Source: Hoplostethus atlanticus
Taxonomy: Eukaryota > Chordata > Actinopteri > Trachichthyiformes > Trachichthyidae
DNA: 64,000 nucleotides
Assembly: GCA_034670405.1 (NCBI GenBank)
Contig: JAXDDX010000331.1
Location: 62,001-126,000, forward strand
Reading direction: 5' to 3'
Part shown: piece after piece, positions 38,843 to 49,700 of the stretch
Layout of the letters: each line of letters begins with the position of its first letter
Position numbering within the stretch: position 1 is the stretch's first letter
Position numbers and translations under genes: made by a program
Notes under the pieces: model-generated
Told to the model about the DNA's origin: nothing
The model's database searches: none
The model's input: the letters and a program-made list of their open reading frames with translations, nothing else

Positions 38843-39220
38843 TTTGTGATCCACCCTGACGCTCCATGGCTTGGCTCATCTCCAGATGGGGTTGTCTTCG
38901 ACCCATCACAGAATCCCCAATTTGGCCTTGTTGAAATTAAATGTCCTAAGGTGAAGAGCTATGTTGACTATCCACACCTTAAAATGCAAAATGGCAAACT
39001 GGAGTTAAAGCAACAGCATGTGTACTACTGGCAGGTGCAGGGTCAGCTACTCATTACAGGGATGCAGTGGTGTGTGCAGAGGAAGATACGCTGATTCAAC
39101 ACATATACAGAGATGTGATCCAGGTGATAAAAGAGAGAACAGACCTTTTTTTCCCCTCTACCTACATGCATAGGTGCCTGTAATGTCTGTTGACATATTA
39201 CAATTAATGTCAATAAACAA
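38843..39220 (+). pseudogene. Last exon of a transposon YqaJ-like nuclease gene
   Basis: After an acceptor (TTACTTGCAG) the frame reads FVIHPDAPWLGSSPDGVVFD, then FGLVEIKCPKVKSYVDYPHL, then YYWQVQGQLLITGMQW. It carries the D of SPDG, the E-x-K of EIKC and the Q-x-Q motif of the YqaJ / lambda-exonuclease fold. After a small lesion near 39085 the other frame continues AEEDTLIQHIYRDVIQVIKE and stops; AATAAA follows at about 39213. The catalytic residues look intact, but the 5' exons are absent and the protein is frame-broken. Confidence 0.78.
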
Positions 39221-39853
39221 TGAATGTTGGGAAGTATGTCTGGTGTTTCTTAAATCACTGTAGTTTTTCAGAGTAATGAGATACAGATTAATAAAGCAAT
39301 GTTCATATTTGTAACAGACTAAAACTCAAATAGGTTTTTCATGTTCAGTAACCTTCAGTACAGTTAACTTTACCAAAGCTGACACTTGCAGATTATGTTA
39401 AAATGGATTTATTTTACCTTGTCAAAACAAGTAATTCATAACTAACTGTCCAATATTTAACACACAAACATAAATAGCATATAGTTAATACTCCTGTGAA
39501 GCAGTAAACTTTGCCTGTAGGATTTAGCAGGGACATTCATATTGGCAAACAGATGACCCAGGAACAGGTGAGTTGGTGAACATGGTTATGATATGAACTA
39601 ATATAAAGGATGGAGAACAACATTTTAAGAGGTGTGGTTAAGGCTGCCACTATAGATTATTTTCAATATTATCAGGATTATTTTTTAGAATTAGAAGAAT
39701 TAGATTATTTTTGGCCTATTTTAAAAAAAAAAAAGGACAAGTGAAAATGTCCATTACAAGTTACTAAATGCCAAAGGGATATGTTTTTGTTTTGTCTGAC
39801 CAACAGTCTAAAACCAAAGATATTTAGTTTACAGTAAATGTCATATCCATAAA

Positions 39854-40080
39854 CTAATCAACTACTCTCCACTTTTTGACCGGAGGTCCAATCTGGTAAT
39901 TGGAGAGGAGACGTGCCACAATGAATAACTGATTGATGCTCCCTGAGATGGAGAGGGGGATTTCAGTATCAAACAGTTTGTTTTCCTTGACCCTCCTAAT
40001 TAACCTCTCCACATAGACTCTCAAACGAGCAATGGACTGGGTCTCCAGAACATCATGCGCTGACATTTGGTATCCTGTAG
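39854..40080 (-). pseudogene. C-terminus of a DDE_4-type transposase (ISL2EU-like)
   Basis: The - strand frame LSAHDVLETQSIARLRVYVE, RLIRRVKENKLFDTEIPLSI, NQLFIVARLLSNYQIGPPVK ends in a stop just below 39854. RxxVERxIRRIK followed by LFD..IPLS is the last block of the DDE_4 superfamily, with the third catalytic acidic residue in VER. It faces the YqaJ exon tail to tail and is cut at about 40090 by an AT-rich repeat. Confidence 0.72.
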
Positions 40081-40087
40081 ACAGAAA

Positions 40088-40430
40088 GGCACATTTGTGT
40101 GTGGATCGCAGAAGAGCAAAAAGAATGTCTCAAAATTTCGTGATTGGAAGAAGGAATGAATGCGTGTATTTGTCGATCCACAAATGCAGATTCAACACTT
40201 CACGCGCAGAATTGCATCTTTACAAATGAGTGACAAAGTATAAAGTATTTTTACAAATTACAAATGATATATTAACAAATAGACGTCTTTTTGTACAAAT
40301 CATAGCACATTTATTTAAATGCCAACTTACAAATCACGAGTAAGGAATTTTGTGTTTGTGGCTAGAAAAACACATTTGTAAATCGCAGAATATTTGTGGA
40401 TCATAATATGTGCATTTACAAATAATTTCA
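40088..40430. repeat. AT-rich MITE-like repeat, second copy at 1490-1690
   Basis: Both regions are built from recurring ATTTACAAAT, TGTGTGTGGAT and ACATTTGT motifs on both strands. This copy interrupts the DDE transposase remnant. Termini are not clear. Confidence 0.5.
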
Positions 40431-40659
40431 CTAAATTTTCTGTGACGCAGCTGTGTAGTTCATACAAGAATGGTAAAATGTGGTTGAAAATGTTGTTTTA
40501 TGGACCTAACCCCACACACACCCCACCCCCCCACCGGGCCGGACAGCTCCACTGGGGTTCAGCATCAAGGACGGTGCAGGAGGCGTGTGTGTTGTTTACT
40601 AAAAAATATCTATAAGATACTGATGCTACCATTGTTGCCTTTGGTTGCAACAGGCTGAG

Positions 40660-41191
40660 AGCAACAGGGACTCTCTGTGTGTGTCTCTGTGATGGGGGGG
40701 TGGGGGGGGGGATGCAAAGCCAACCGCAGACAACCAGGGTTTCAAAAAGCTATTCTGAAGGCGAATAGCCACTAAATCTGCGTAAACAGACGATGGGAAG
40801 GGAACACAAAGGAGATAAGGGAGAACTAAAATAATTCCAAGGTGCCCCTACAAGGAATATAAAGATGAACGGAAAACAACCCACTACGGGCGATCGTCTC
40901 TTGAAGGACTGACAGAAAACTACCTAAACAGGCGACAAGTTCCCCGAAAGAAAAGAGACAGAAAGAGAATAGAGCAGAGTCGATGGACTTTCTTTAGAGA
41001 GCGCGTACCGATACCGGCCAAGTGTAGACAAACTGACACTGAAGTGTTGAGCAGGGAGAGGCTGGCTTATAAAGGAGCGTGGTCTCATTACCGGGATGAA
41101 CAGCACCTGGTGGTAAAATGGTGAAGGAGGGAGATCCAAATGGTCCACCGCCCCCAGTGGCTGAGTCAGTCACTGAACCATGACAGTATCT
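40660..41191 (-). mobile_element. Possible solo LTR
   Basis: The reverse strand starts TGTCATGGTTCAGTGACTGA followed by a GC-rich stretch (GGGGGCGGTGGACC) and a TATAAG-like box (TTTATAAGCCAGCC), as in Gypsy LTRs. The other end and a target duplication were not found. Confidence 0.35.
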
Positions 41192-41829
41192 TAGGTGTTT
41201 GTATGTATTTGTGTGTCTATTGTGTTATTGTTGTTATTAATATTGTGTTGAGACCGTTAAAAGAACTGCTACAAGTTTAAAACTAGCACTAAAAACACCA
41301 GTGGCCAGAGAGCTATTGTTAATATTATATATTGATAATAGTAATAGTATAGTAATAGTAATAGTAATAGTAATAATAAAATGCTGGCAGTAACTGTTTC
41401 ACATACGGGGAAAGGTAATAAACTGATAGACAGTTTCCTCCAGGACCAGCGAGGTCCCCTGACCTCGAGCTGATCAGAGATCTGGAGAATTTAAAAATGA
41501 TTTTACTCTTCAGGGAAGGCTGTAGTGCAGTGACTAAAGAGGGATTAACTGAGTGAGTCAATAAATGAGTCAATGATATTGCAAAGCACCCTAGAGTTAG
41601 GATGGTTCTTCATAACACTTGATCAGCCTATATCACTTTACTATGCTTGCTGACCTCTGACCTGGTGTCAGTGTAGACAGTAGATTCACTACCACAACAG
41701 TTCTGTTTTGATTTATCTCTTTCTGATCTTTGAATTTATGTTATGATGAAATGATGAAAAGAGAGAAATCCCAAATCCACCATTCATTAATAGAAGTCAG
41801 TTCCTCTCAGATGATCAATGTTTTTACTA

Positions 41830-41864
<35 letters not shown>

Positions 41865-42164
41865 TGGTTCCAGTGTGTCCACTGTTCTCTTCCTGACAAC
41901 TGACAATCAAATAAACCAAACAATCTCTGATTGACAAACAAGTTTAATTAAAAAGACAGTAGGAACAACAGCCAATCAAACGTTAGAACACTCAATGACT
42001 GTCCAACCAAAAATCAGGATACTTCAACACTGTCCAATAACAACATCAGGATCTGTCCAATACTCAGATGTCCAATGTTTGAGGACACTCAAACACTGTC
42101 CAATAAGGAAGCAGCACTATAAAAACATCCAATCAAAACATCACGACATTTGAATACTTGAGAC

Positions 42165-43074
42165 CAGGGGTCGGCAACTACATTTAGCATCGGGACAATG
42201 TTTTTTTTTGCAGTTGCTAGGTGGGCCAGACCATAATAGATTCAAGACTGAAATGTAATCCCTGTCTGCAAATGCTTTTAATAAATGTAGTAAATTGTTT
42301 TCCTCATCAGAAACATGAACGCCATCAGGAGCCTCAGCAGTTTTATTCTCAAACCGAAACGTTTCCGTTTCCGTAGCAACAGGCAGGGCGACATCACCCA
42401 AAACATCTGAGGGGGCGCAGAGAGAAATGCAAGCTGGCACACTGCTGACCTTGTCTCATCATGCTGACTGTCACTGATCACTGGATCAATACATAAAAGA
42501 TGTCAATACCAATATGAATCTCACATGGATCGACCTTCTTGATCAGGTTTCTCTCTCGGCTTGCCGGACCTCTGGAGCTGTCCACCTCACTTGTGATGGG
42601 CTTTGGCTTTCACCCTTTGCTTTGAAGAATGAAGATACTTTTCTCAGCAAATATGAATTGAATTCAGTGTAGACTGACTGAGCGCTTTTCCACCAACACC
42701 TGACCTGCAGACCGGCAGCTCTACAGCTGACCTGCCGGGTGGACGCCACTGGAAAGCGTCCGTCTCTGTCTGGCGGTCCAGTTGTAGCTACACATGCTTT
42801 TTAATTTTAAAAGATAATATTGAAATAATGAGTGGTTCAAGTGACGCCCATAACGTTGCGCTCTAGGTTGGTAGAAACATCGGTTCTTAAGGTCAGCTGG
42901 TTCCAGTGATTACCAACATTCTGTTGAGAGAAAACTTCTGAGTGAATATACATCTTACTATGTATTTTTGGAGAAATAAAAAACATATTATATGTAGATA
43001 GATAGATTTTTATTTATTTTTTTAATTTTTCTTTTCTTTCTACTGGCCCACGGGCCGCCAGTTGCTGATCCCTG
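42165..43074. mobile_element. hAT-type DNA transposon, non-autonomous
   Basis: The ends CAGGGGTCGGCAACT and (reverse) CAGGGATCAGCAACT are hAT (Charlie-like) terminal repeats. The flanks CTTGAGAC and CTTTAGAA form an 8-bp duplication with two differences. Subterminal GGGCCAGACC and GGCCCACGGGCC fit. The - strand frames inside are not recognisable transposase. Confidence 0.75.
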
Positions 43075-43330
43075 CTTTAGAATTAAAACATCAGACAGGT
43101 AGACGATCTGTCCATTCACTGCTCACTTTGCCATTGCTCAGCGACAGACTTTGATTGGGTGACAGACAGGTGACAGAATGACATCATCACAGGAAGGGAT
43201 AGGGTTCATTTGACACAGAAAAAAAATCCCAATCACAAACAAACAAATATCACCCTGGAGATGTAGGGAGTGTGTGTGTGTGTGTGTCAGGGTGGGGGGG
43301 TCTGAATGTGGTTTAGTATGTCCAAATATG

Positions 43331-43850
43331 AAGGACCAAAACTGTCTTAAGTATAAATAAATGAATGAATATATAAATAAATAAATAAGTAAATAAATAA
43401 AATCAACTCATCAGTGTATATATACAGAAATGAATAAAATAATGCATTAATGCACACAGTAATAAAAAATAAATAGATGAAATCTGTTGTAAATGTATAT
43501 TTCTCTATTTTCTGTCCTATTTATTTATTGTCTCATTAATTTACAATTTATTTTATATTTATTTCCCTATTAACTTATTTGTGTATTTATTTCCCTGAGA
43601 ATTTAATTCCGTATTTATAAATTTCTCTTTTTATTTATTTCCTTATAAATACATTTCCGTATAATGAGATAATAAATAGGACAAAAATACAGAAATATAC
43701 ATTTATACCAGATTTCATCTATTTATTTATTACTGTGCGCATTCATGCATTATTTTATTTATTTCTATATATATACACTGATTAGTTGATTTTATTTATT
43801 TATTTATAAATTCAGTCATTTATTTATAATTAAGTCAGTTTTGGTCCTCC
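43331..43850. mobile_element. AT-rich fold-back element (long inverted repeat)
   Basis: Left GGACCAAAACTGTCTTAAGT and right (reverse) GGACCAAAACTGACTTAATT begin two arms of about 250 bp. The arms remain complementary through AATAAATAGATGAAAT and TCTGTTGTAAATGTATATTT. No coding capacity. Confidence 0.8.
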
Positions 43851-44847
43851 ATACCAAACAGCAGAACAGAAAGTTTCTGTTAGAGAAACAAGGATGCTCT
43901 GTCAGAATCAACAGTGGTGGTTCAGAAAAGGGGGAGGAGTTTCTATTTAGGTATGCCCCCTGGCTGGGCCAATGAGATCAGCTGACATCATGATTTCATT
44001 ATTAGGAGAAAACTAAATCATGAAATTATTACTGTGTCTATATATCACTATAACTTTTAACTTTTAATAGTATTATCATTAGTAGTGCTGATAGCAGAAC
44101 TATCAGTACTATCAGTAGTAGTATCAGTAGTTGTCCTATCAAAAGTAATAGTATCAGTAGTAATACTATCAGTAGTAGTACTACTATCTGTACCAACCGT
44201 AGTAGTACAGCAGGCTTGGGGTGTGGATACGTTTTCTCCAGTTCATGATGTCATGATGTCATTGGTCCACCAAGGCCAGGGGGCGGGGTTATATTGTACT
44301 CAGTTCATCTCAGTTGAACAAAGCTGGTCTGGTTCAGTCCAGTTTAACTTGGCTCAGTTCTGCTAGTATCCACGTGTGATTTAATCACTTCCATTCAGTC
44401 TGGTTCAGTAAAGTTCAATTCAATCCAGTTTATCTGAGATAAACCAGTCCAAAGCTCTGATCCAGTTCCTCTGGTGGAAAGTCTTTTGAACAACAATGTG
44501 AAGAAGCAGGTCTGGTCCCAGTCCAGTTGATCCACCACAACCAGAACCACTAACCCTTTAACCAGAATAATTAGTAACTGGACTAGAATCCTAACATAAT
44601 CAATCACAGCAGGGATCTGGAACCGTAAGGTTCTCAGTAGGTTCTAGAAGGTTCTCTTGAGTGTGTAGAAGTGTATAATGATCTCCTAGAGTTCTAGAGG
44701 GTTCTCAATAAATTCTAGAAGGTTTTGAAAGATTCTCAATGACTTCTAAAAGGTTCTAGATGGTTCTGGAAGTTTCTCGGGGCATTGGAGGGTTTCTATA
44801 GGACCATTTATAGCACCATTCTCCTCCTTTAATCTCTCCTCCTCTCC
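43851..44847. other. Region 3' of tcerg1l
   Basis: It contains an ATCAGTAGTA-type degenerate repeat (44080-44200) and a GGTTCTAGAAGGTTCTC-type repeat (44620-44800). The latter lies directly after the tcerg1l stop and is probably 3'UTR. No gene was seen. Confidence 0.4.
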
Positions 44848-45005
44848 TCATCTCATCTTTCTCAGTCTCACTCTATTCTCCTTGTCCCTCTTCTTTAAGG
44901 AAGTGATGTAATGACTGAACAGAACTTCCTGTTCCTTCTTCCTGTTGAGGGCATGGAACCGCTGGTCACCACGGTAACGTAGACAGAATTCCTTAAAAGT
45001 TGATC

Positions 45006-45049
<44 letters not shown>

Positions 45050-46738
45050 CACAGCTGAATATACCATTATGCTTGTATTTTTGTAGGTAGACTTGGTTTG
45101 TGTGGACTATAAATAGACAATATATATGTATTTATCCCTGACAGAAATATAGTTTTGTATATCTTGTTACATGTCAATAAACAGAGATCAATAGTTAACT
45201 AGTTAATTAATGAGTTAGTTACCTGCTGGTAATCTTGGCTTCCTCCAGTAGGTGTTGAAAGTCTTCTCTGGTCTGGATGAGTTTATTTTTCTTCTCTTTG
45301 TATTCCTCCTTCACTCTGCTCTTCACAAACTGGTCAAACACCTACAATTCAAATATAAGGCCATGCAAACTAAATTAACTGTGTCACTTTTTCTAAAACA
45401 AATATAGATTTTGTTGATGCATCCTTTTTATGCGTCCTAGAATCAAATCAAATGCCCAAGCTGGTTGAGTTATAAATGCACTACGCAGCAGTAGGTCTGT
45501 TGTGTGGCGTACCTGACCACACCCCAATGCAACCTCTTGAAGTCAGAGTGGTACGTGTCAAAGTAACATCCACATGAATGGCAAGGTTTCCCAGAAGAAC
45601 ATTGCCCAGAGCATCACACTGCCTCCGCAGGCTTGCCTTCTTCCCATAGTGCATCCTGGTGCCATCTCTTCCGCAGGTAAACAACGTACACGCACCTGGC
45701 CGTCCACGAGGTAAAGGAAAACGTGATTCATCAGACCAGGCCACCTTCTTCCATTGCTCCATGGTCCAGTTCTGATGCTCACGTGCCCATTGTAGGAGCT
45801 TTCGGCGGTGGACAGGGGTCAGCATGGGCACTCTGACCGGTTTGTGGCTACACAGCCCCATACACAGCAAGCTGTGATGCACTGTGTGTTCTGACACCTT
45901 TCTATCATAGCCAACATTAACTTGTTCAGCAATTTGTGCTACAGTAGCTCTTCTGTGGGATCGGACCAGACGGGCTAGCCATCGCTCCCCACACACATCA
46001 ATGAGCCTTGGGCGCCCATGACCCTGTCGCCGGTTCACCGGTTGTCCTTCCTTGGACCACTTTTGGTCGGTACTAACCACTGCATACCGGGAACACCCCA
46101 CAAGACCTGCCGTTTTGGAGATGCTCTGACCTAGTCGTCTTGTCAAAGTCTCTCAGATCCTTACGCTTGCTCATTTTTCCTGCTTCCAACACATCAACTT
46201 CAAGAACTGACTGTTCACTTGCTTCCCAGTATATCCCATCCCTTGACAGGTGCCATTGTAATGAGATAATCAATGTTATTCACTTCACCAGTCAGTGGTT
46301 TTAATGTTGTGGCTGTGTTACTAATATGATACAGGTAAACATATATAGTGTGTGTATAGAATATGATACAGGTAATGTAGGTGTGTTGTGTAGTAGTGTA
46401 CTTGTTTCCGGTGGTCGGAGTTCAGCAGAAGGTATCTGGGGTCAAACACCATCTTATGGAGTTCCTTCTCCCAACTGGAGAACGCTGACACCTGAAGACA
46501 GACAGGCAGGGAGAGACAGACAGACAGATAGACAGAGAGAGAGAAACCGACAGTAGGTCTATATGTATAAATGTAGGTTTCAGTTTACTTAATTCAATTA
46601 CATTGACTGGTGTGTGTGTGTATGTTTGTGTTACCCCTCTCTCCAGCATCATATCCCTGAAGTGAGCGATGCGAAGCTCCAGTGGGAGGAGCTTAAAGTC
46701 CCCTCGACCTGGGATGAGAGACATAGGCTCCTCTACTC

Positions 46739-46771
<33 letters not shown>

Positions 46772-49700
46772 TCAGGGCTGAACCCTCTTTACAGTGCTGC
46801 AGCTTCAAACAGTCCTGCTGGTCCAGATCACCAGGTCACCAGATCACCTGATCACCACCAGATCACAAGATCACCTGATCACCACCAGGTTACCAAATCA
46901 TCAGGTCAACATAAGATCACCAGCAGGTCACAAAAATCAAATCATCACATCACCATCAGAACACCGGGTCACCATGTCATCTGATCAACTGATTACCAAC
47001 TCACCTCCACCCATCCACAACGAGCCCTCATCTGTGAAACTAGATGACCAAGACGTGGAAGCTGTGCTAGACTCCAGGAGTGAATTCACTTTGGTTCACA
47101 AGTCCCTGGTAAACGGCCAGAGGGGCCACCGATACGGTGATACGGTGATACCTGGGAATATCCTATTATTACCCTAGAGCTAGTCACGACCCAGGGTAGG
47201 TGTGAGGTAAAGGTGGGGGTACTGGATGCCCTGTTTCATTTGTAATAGGGCGAGATTGTTGCTGTTCTATAAACTCTGGAATCACAGGAAAGAAGGTCCA
47301 GGGAGACAAACAGACCCAGAAGTAGGAAAACATCTAAGAAGGTGTGAGAGCAACCAGCCATCATCAAGTGACGAGGCCAGCCTTGCACCTGTGGGGCCGC
47401 CTCCTCTTTCAGGCCAGTATGGTACAGCTCTAAGACATTGAAAAATGTCAGGGTGCTAGAGGGAGTTGACCAAGCACAAGGTGCCCCTTTAAATTATCCC
47501 GATTTTGCAGTCAAGAAGGGTTTGCTGTACCAGGTGATAAAAGAACAGGGGAAAATAAGTGAGCAGCTGTTAGTTCCTGAGCCTTTCCGCCCCACAGTAT
47601 TATAGTTAGCAGGGGCCCATCTAGGGGTTGATAAATCAGTACTTTCACAAGTCCAGAAAAGGGAGGAACATCCCATCCATTATGTTAGCTGAAAGTTAGC
47701 GCCACATGAGAGGAGATATTCTACACTACAAAAGGAATGCCTGGCCATAAAGTGGGCTCTGGAGACACTACATACTGGGATGCAAATTCAGATTGGTCAC
47801 AGACTACGCTCCCTTGCAGTGGATGTCCAAAAACAGGGAAACTAACAGTCGGGTTACTAGATGGTTCCTCAGTCTCCAAGCTTTCAACTACTCTGTTGTT
47901 CACAGGGCAGGCCGGCAGCATGGGAACGTGGATGCTCTTTCTCAGTGGACCTCTGTTTCCCAGCCAGTGGACTCCAGCCTGGGGAGGGGGAAATGTGATA
48001 TCACGAGAGGTGTCATCATTGATGGGAGCTATGTCCCCTCCAGGTGGCTCCAACAAGGACTACAGGCCCAACAGTAGAGGACTACAGATCCCATAGTAGG
48101 CTGGGTAGTAGGGAAGTCAGGACTGCCTCAGCTGAGCTTAATAGGGTCTGATTGCTCCAACAAAGGAGGTCCAGAGTTTGGGGCAAGAAGAGTCAGAAGG
48201 CAGTGACTCTGCTAGGATGATTTATGAGTTGGGACAACTACTACTGACTTTTCTGTGGTTGACTTGTTTTATATTTACCTTTACCTTTTGGGTCATTTAT
48301 GTTGAGCTGTTGCTGGTGTATCGATGAAAGAATACAAGCCTGAAAGAACCTTGCTTCCTTGCCTCTTCCTTCACTCACCCACAACCTGTAGAAATACGCT
48401 CCCAGCCTCTCGTCACATCACAGTGGCCAAATGAATTTTACTATATAGTGAATAGTGAATGAGTGAATGAGTGACCGATTTCAGCTTAAGTCAGTTGAAT
48501 AATTGAAGAATTTTAATTGACAACTACCTTCCTTCAGGCCACATGTTAGGCACCTGAAGCTAACCTAAGTAACCCCATCACTTTGATGCTAGTACTTGAT
48601 TATGGCAATGTTTTATATTGTCTTCATATATTAGACACTGTGGATCCTAGAGTGTCGAGGGTTGTTACTGACACAGCCTTGGACTGGCTTGACGACTCAG
48701 ACTTTGTTAATATATAATGAATAATATAATGAATATGTTTTTATCTAGAAGGACATTCTGTCAGATTTCTGATCTCTCAATAGCTTACCAACCTGTTTGT
48801 GGCTGTGGTGTGAATGATTGTCATCCAACATAGAACTAGTATAGTCAGTATGGGCCATAACACATGGAGAAAAGCATTGAAGAGAATTTTAATATGGACA
48901 TATTGAAAATAAAGTCTTACTGGTTGGTTAACTAGCTATCTATTACTGTTGTTAACTTAATACTAACTATTAGCTTGTAGCTTGTAGCTGCAGCTCCAGC
49001 ACGAGAACATCAGTTTACTGTTGTGAGAAGCTTTTGTAGTGGAGCCGCTCCGGACTGTCCAGACTTTCATTACCAAGTTGTCGGTGTACTGTGGTGCATC
49101 ATGATGATGTATTCCCGTTTCCAGCTGCATCATGAAATTACAAAAAAATCTGTTCTGTTTAATTTTGTTCTGTTTAGTTTGGTTCTGTTTAAGTTTTGTT
49201 CTCTCTTTAATTTTGTTCTGTTTAGTTTTGTTCTCTGTTTAGTTGTTATCTGTCCAAAAGGTCAGAACTATATTAGAGAATGCCTGTATGTGCTCTACTC
49301 CCTCTACATGGAAATGTAGTAAATACACAGTAAAATGCTTTCAAATTAAAGAGCTGGTGTTTCTTGGTGAGTTTAAACTAATAATGATTTAAAGAGCTGG
49401 TGTTTCTTGGTGAGTTTAAACTAATAATGATTTAAAGAGCTGGTGTTTCTTGGTGAGTTTAAACTAATAATGATTTAAAGAGCTGGTGTTTCTTGGTGAG
49501 TTTATACTAATAATGATTTAGAGAGCTGGTGTTTCTTGGTGAGTTTATACTAATAATGATTTAGAGAGCTGGTGTTTCTTGGTGAGTTTAAACTAATAAT
49601 GATTTAGAGAGCTGGTGTTTCTTGGTGAGTTTATACTAATAATGATTTAGAGAGCTGGTGTTTCTTGGTGAGTTTAAACTAATAATGATTTAGAGAGCTG

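Noticed and set aside
45481-46146. 221-residue - strand frame as a gene
   Set aside because: It is the N-terminal half of a Tc1-type transposase cut off before the catalytic end.
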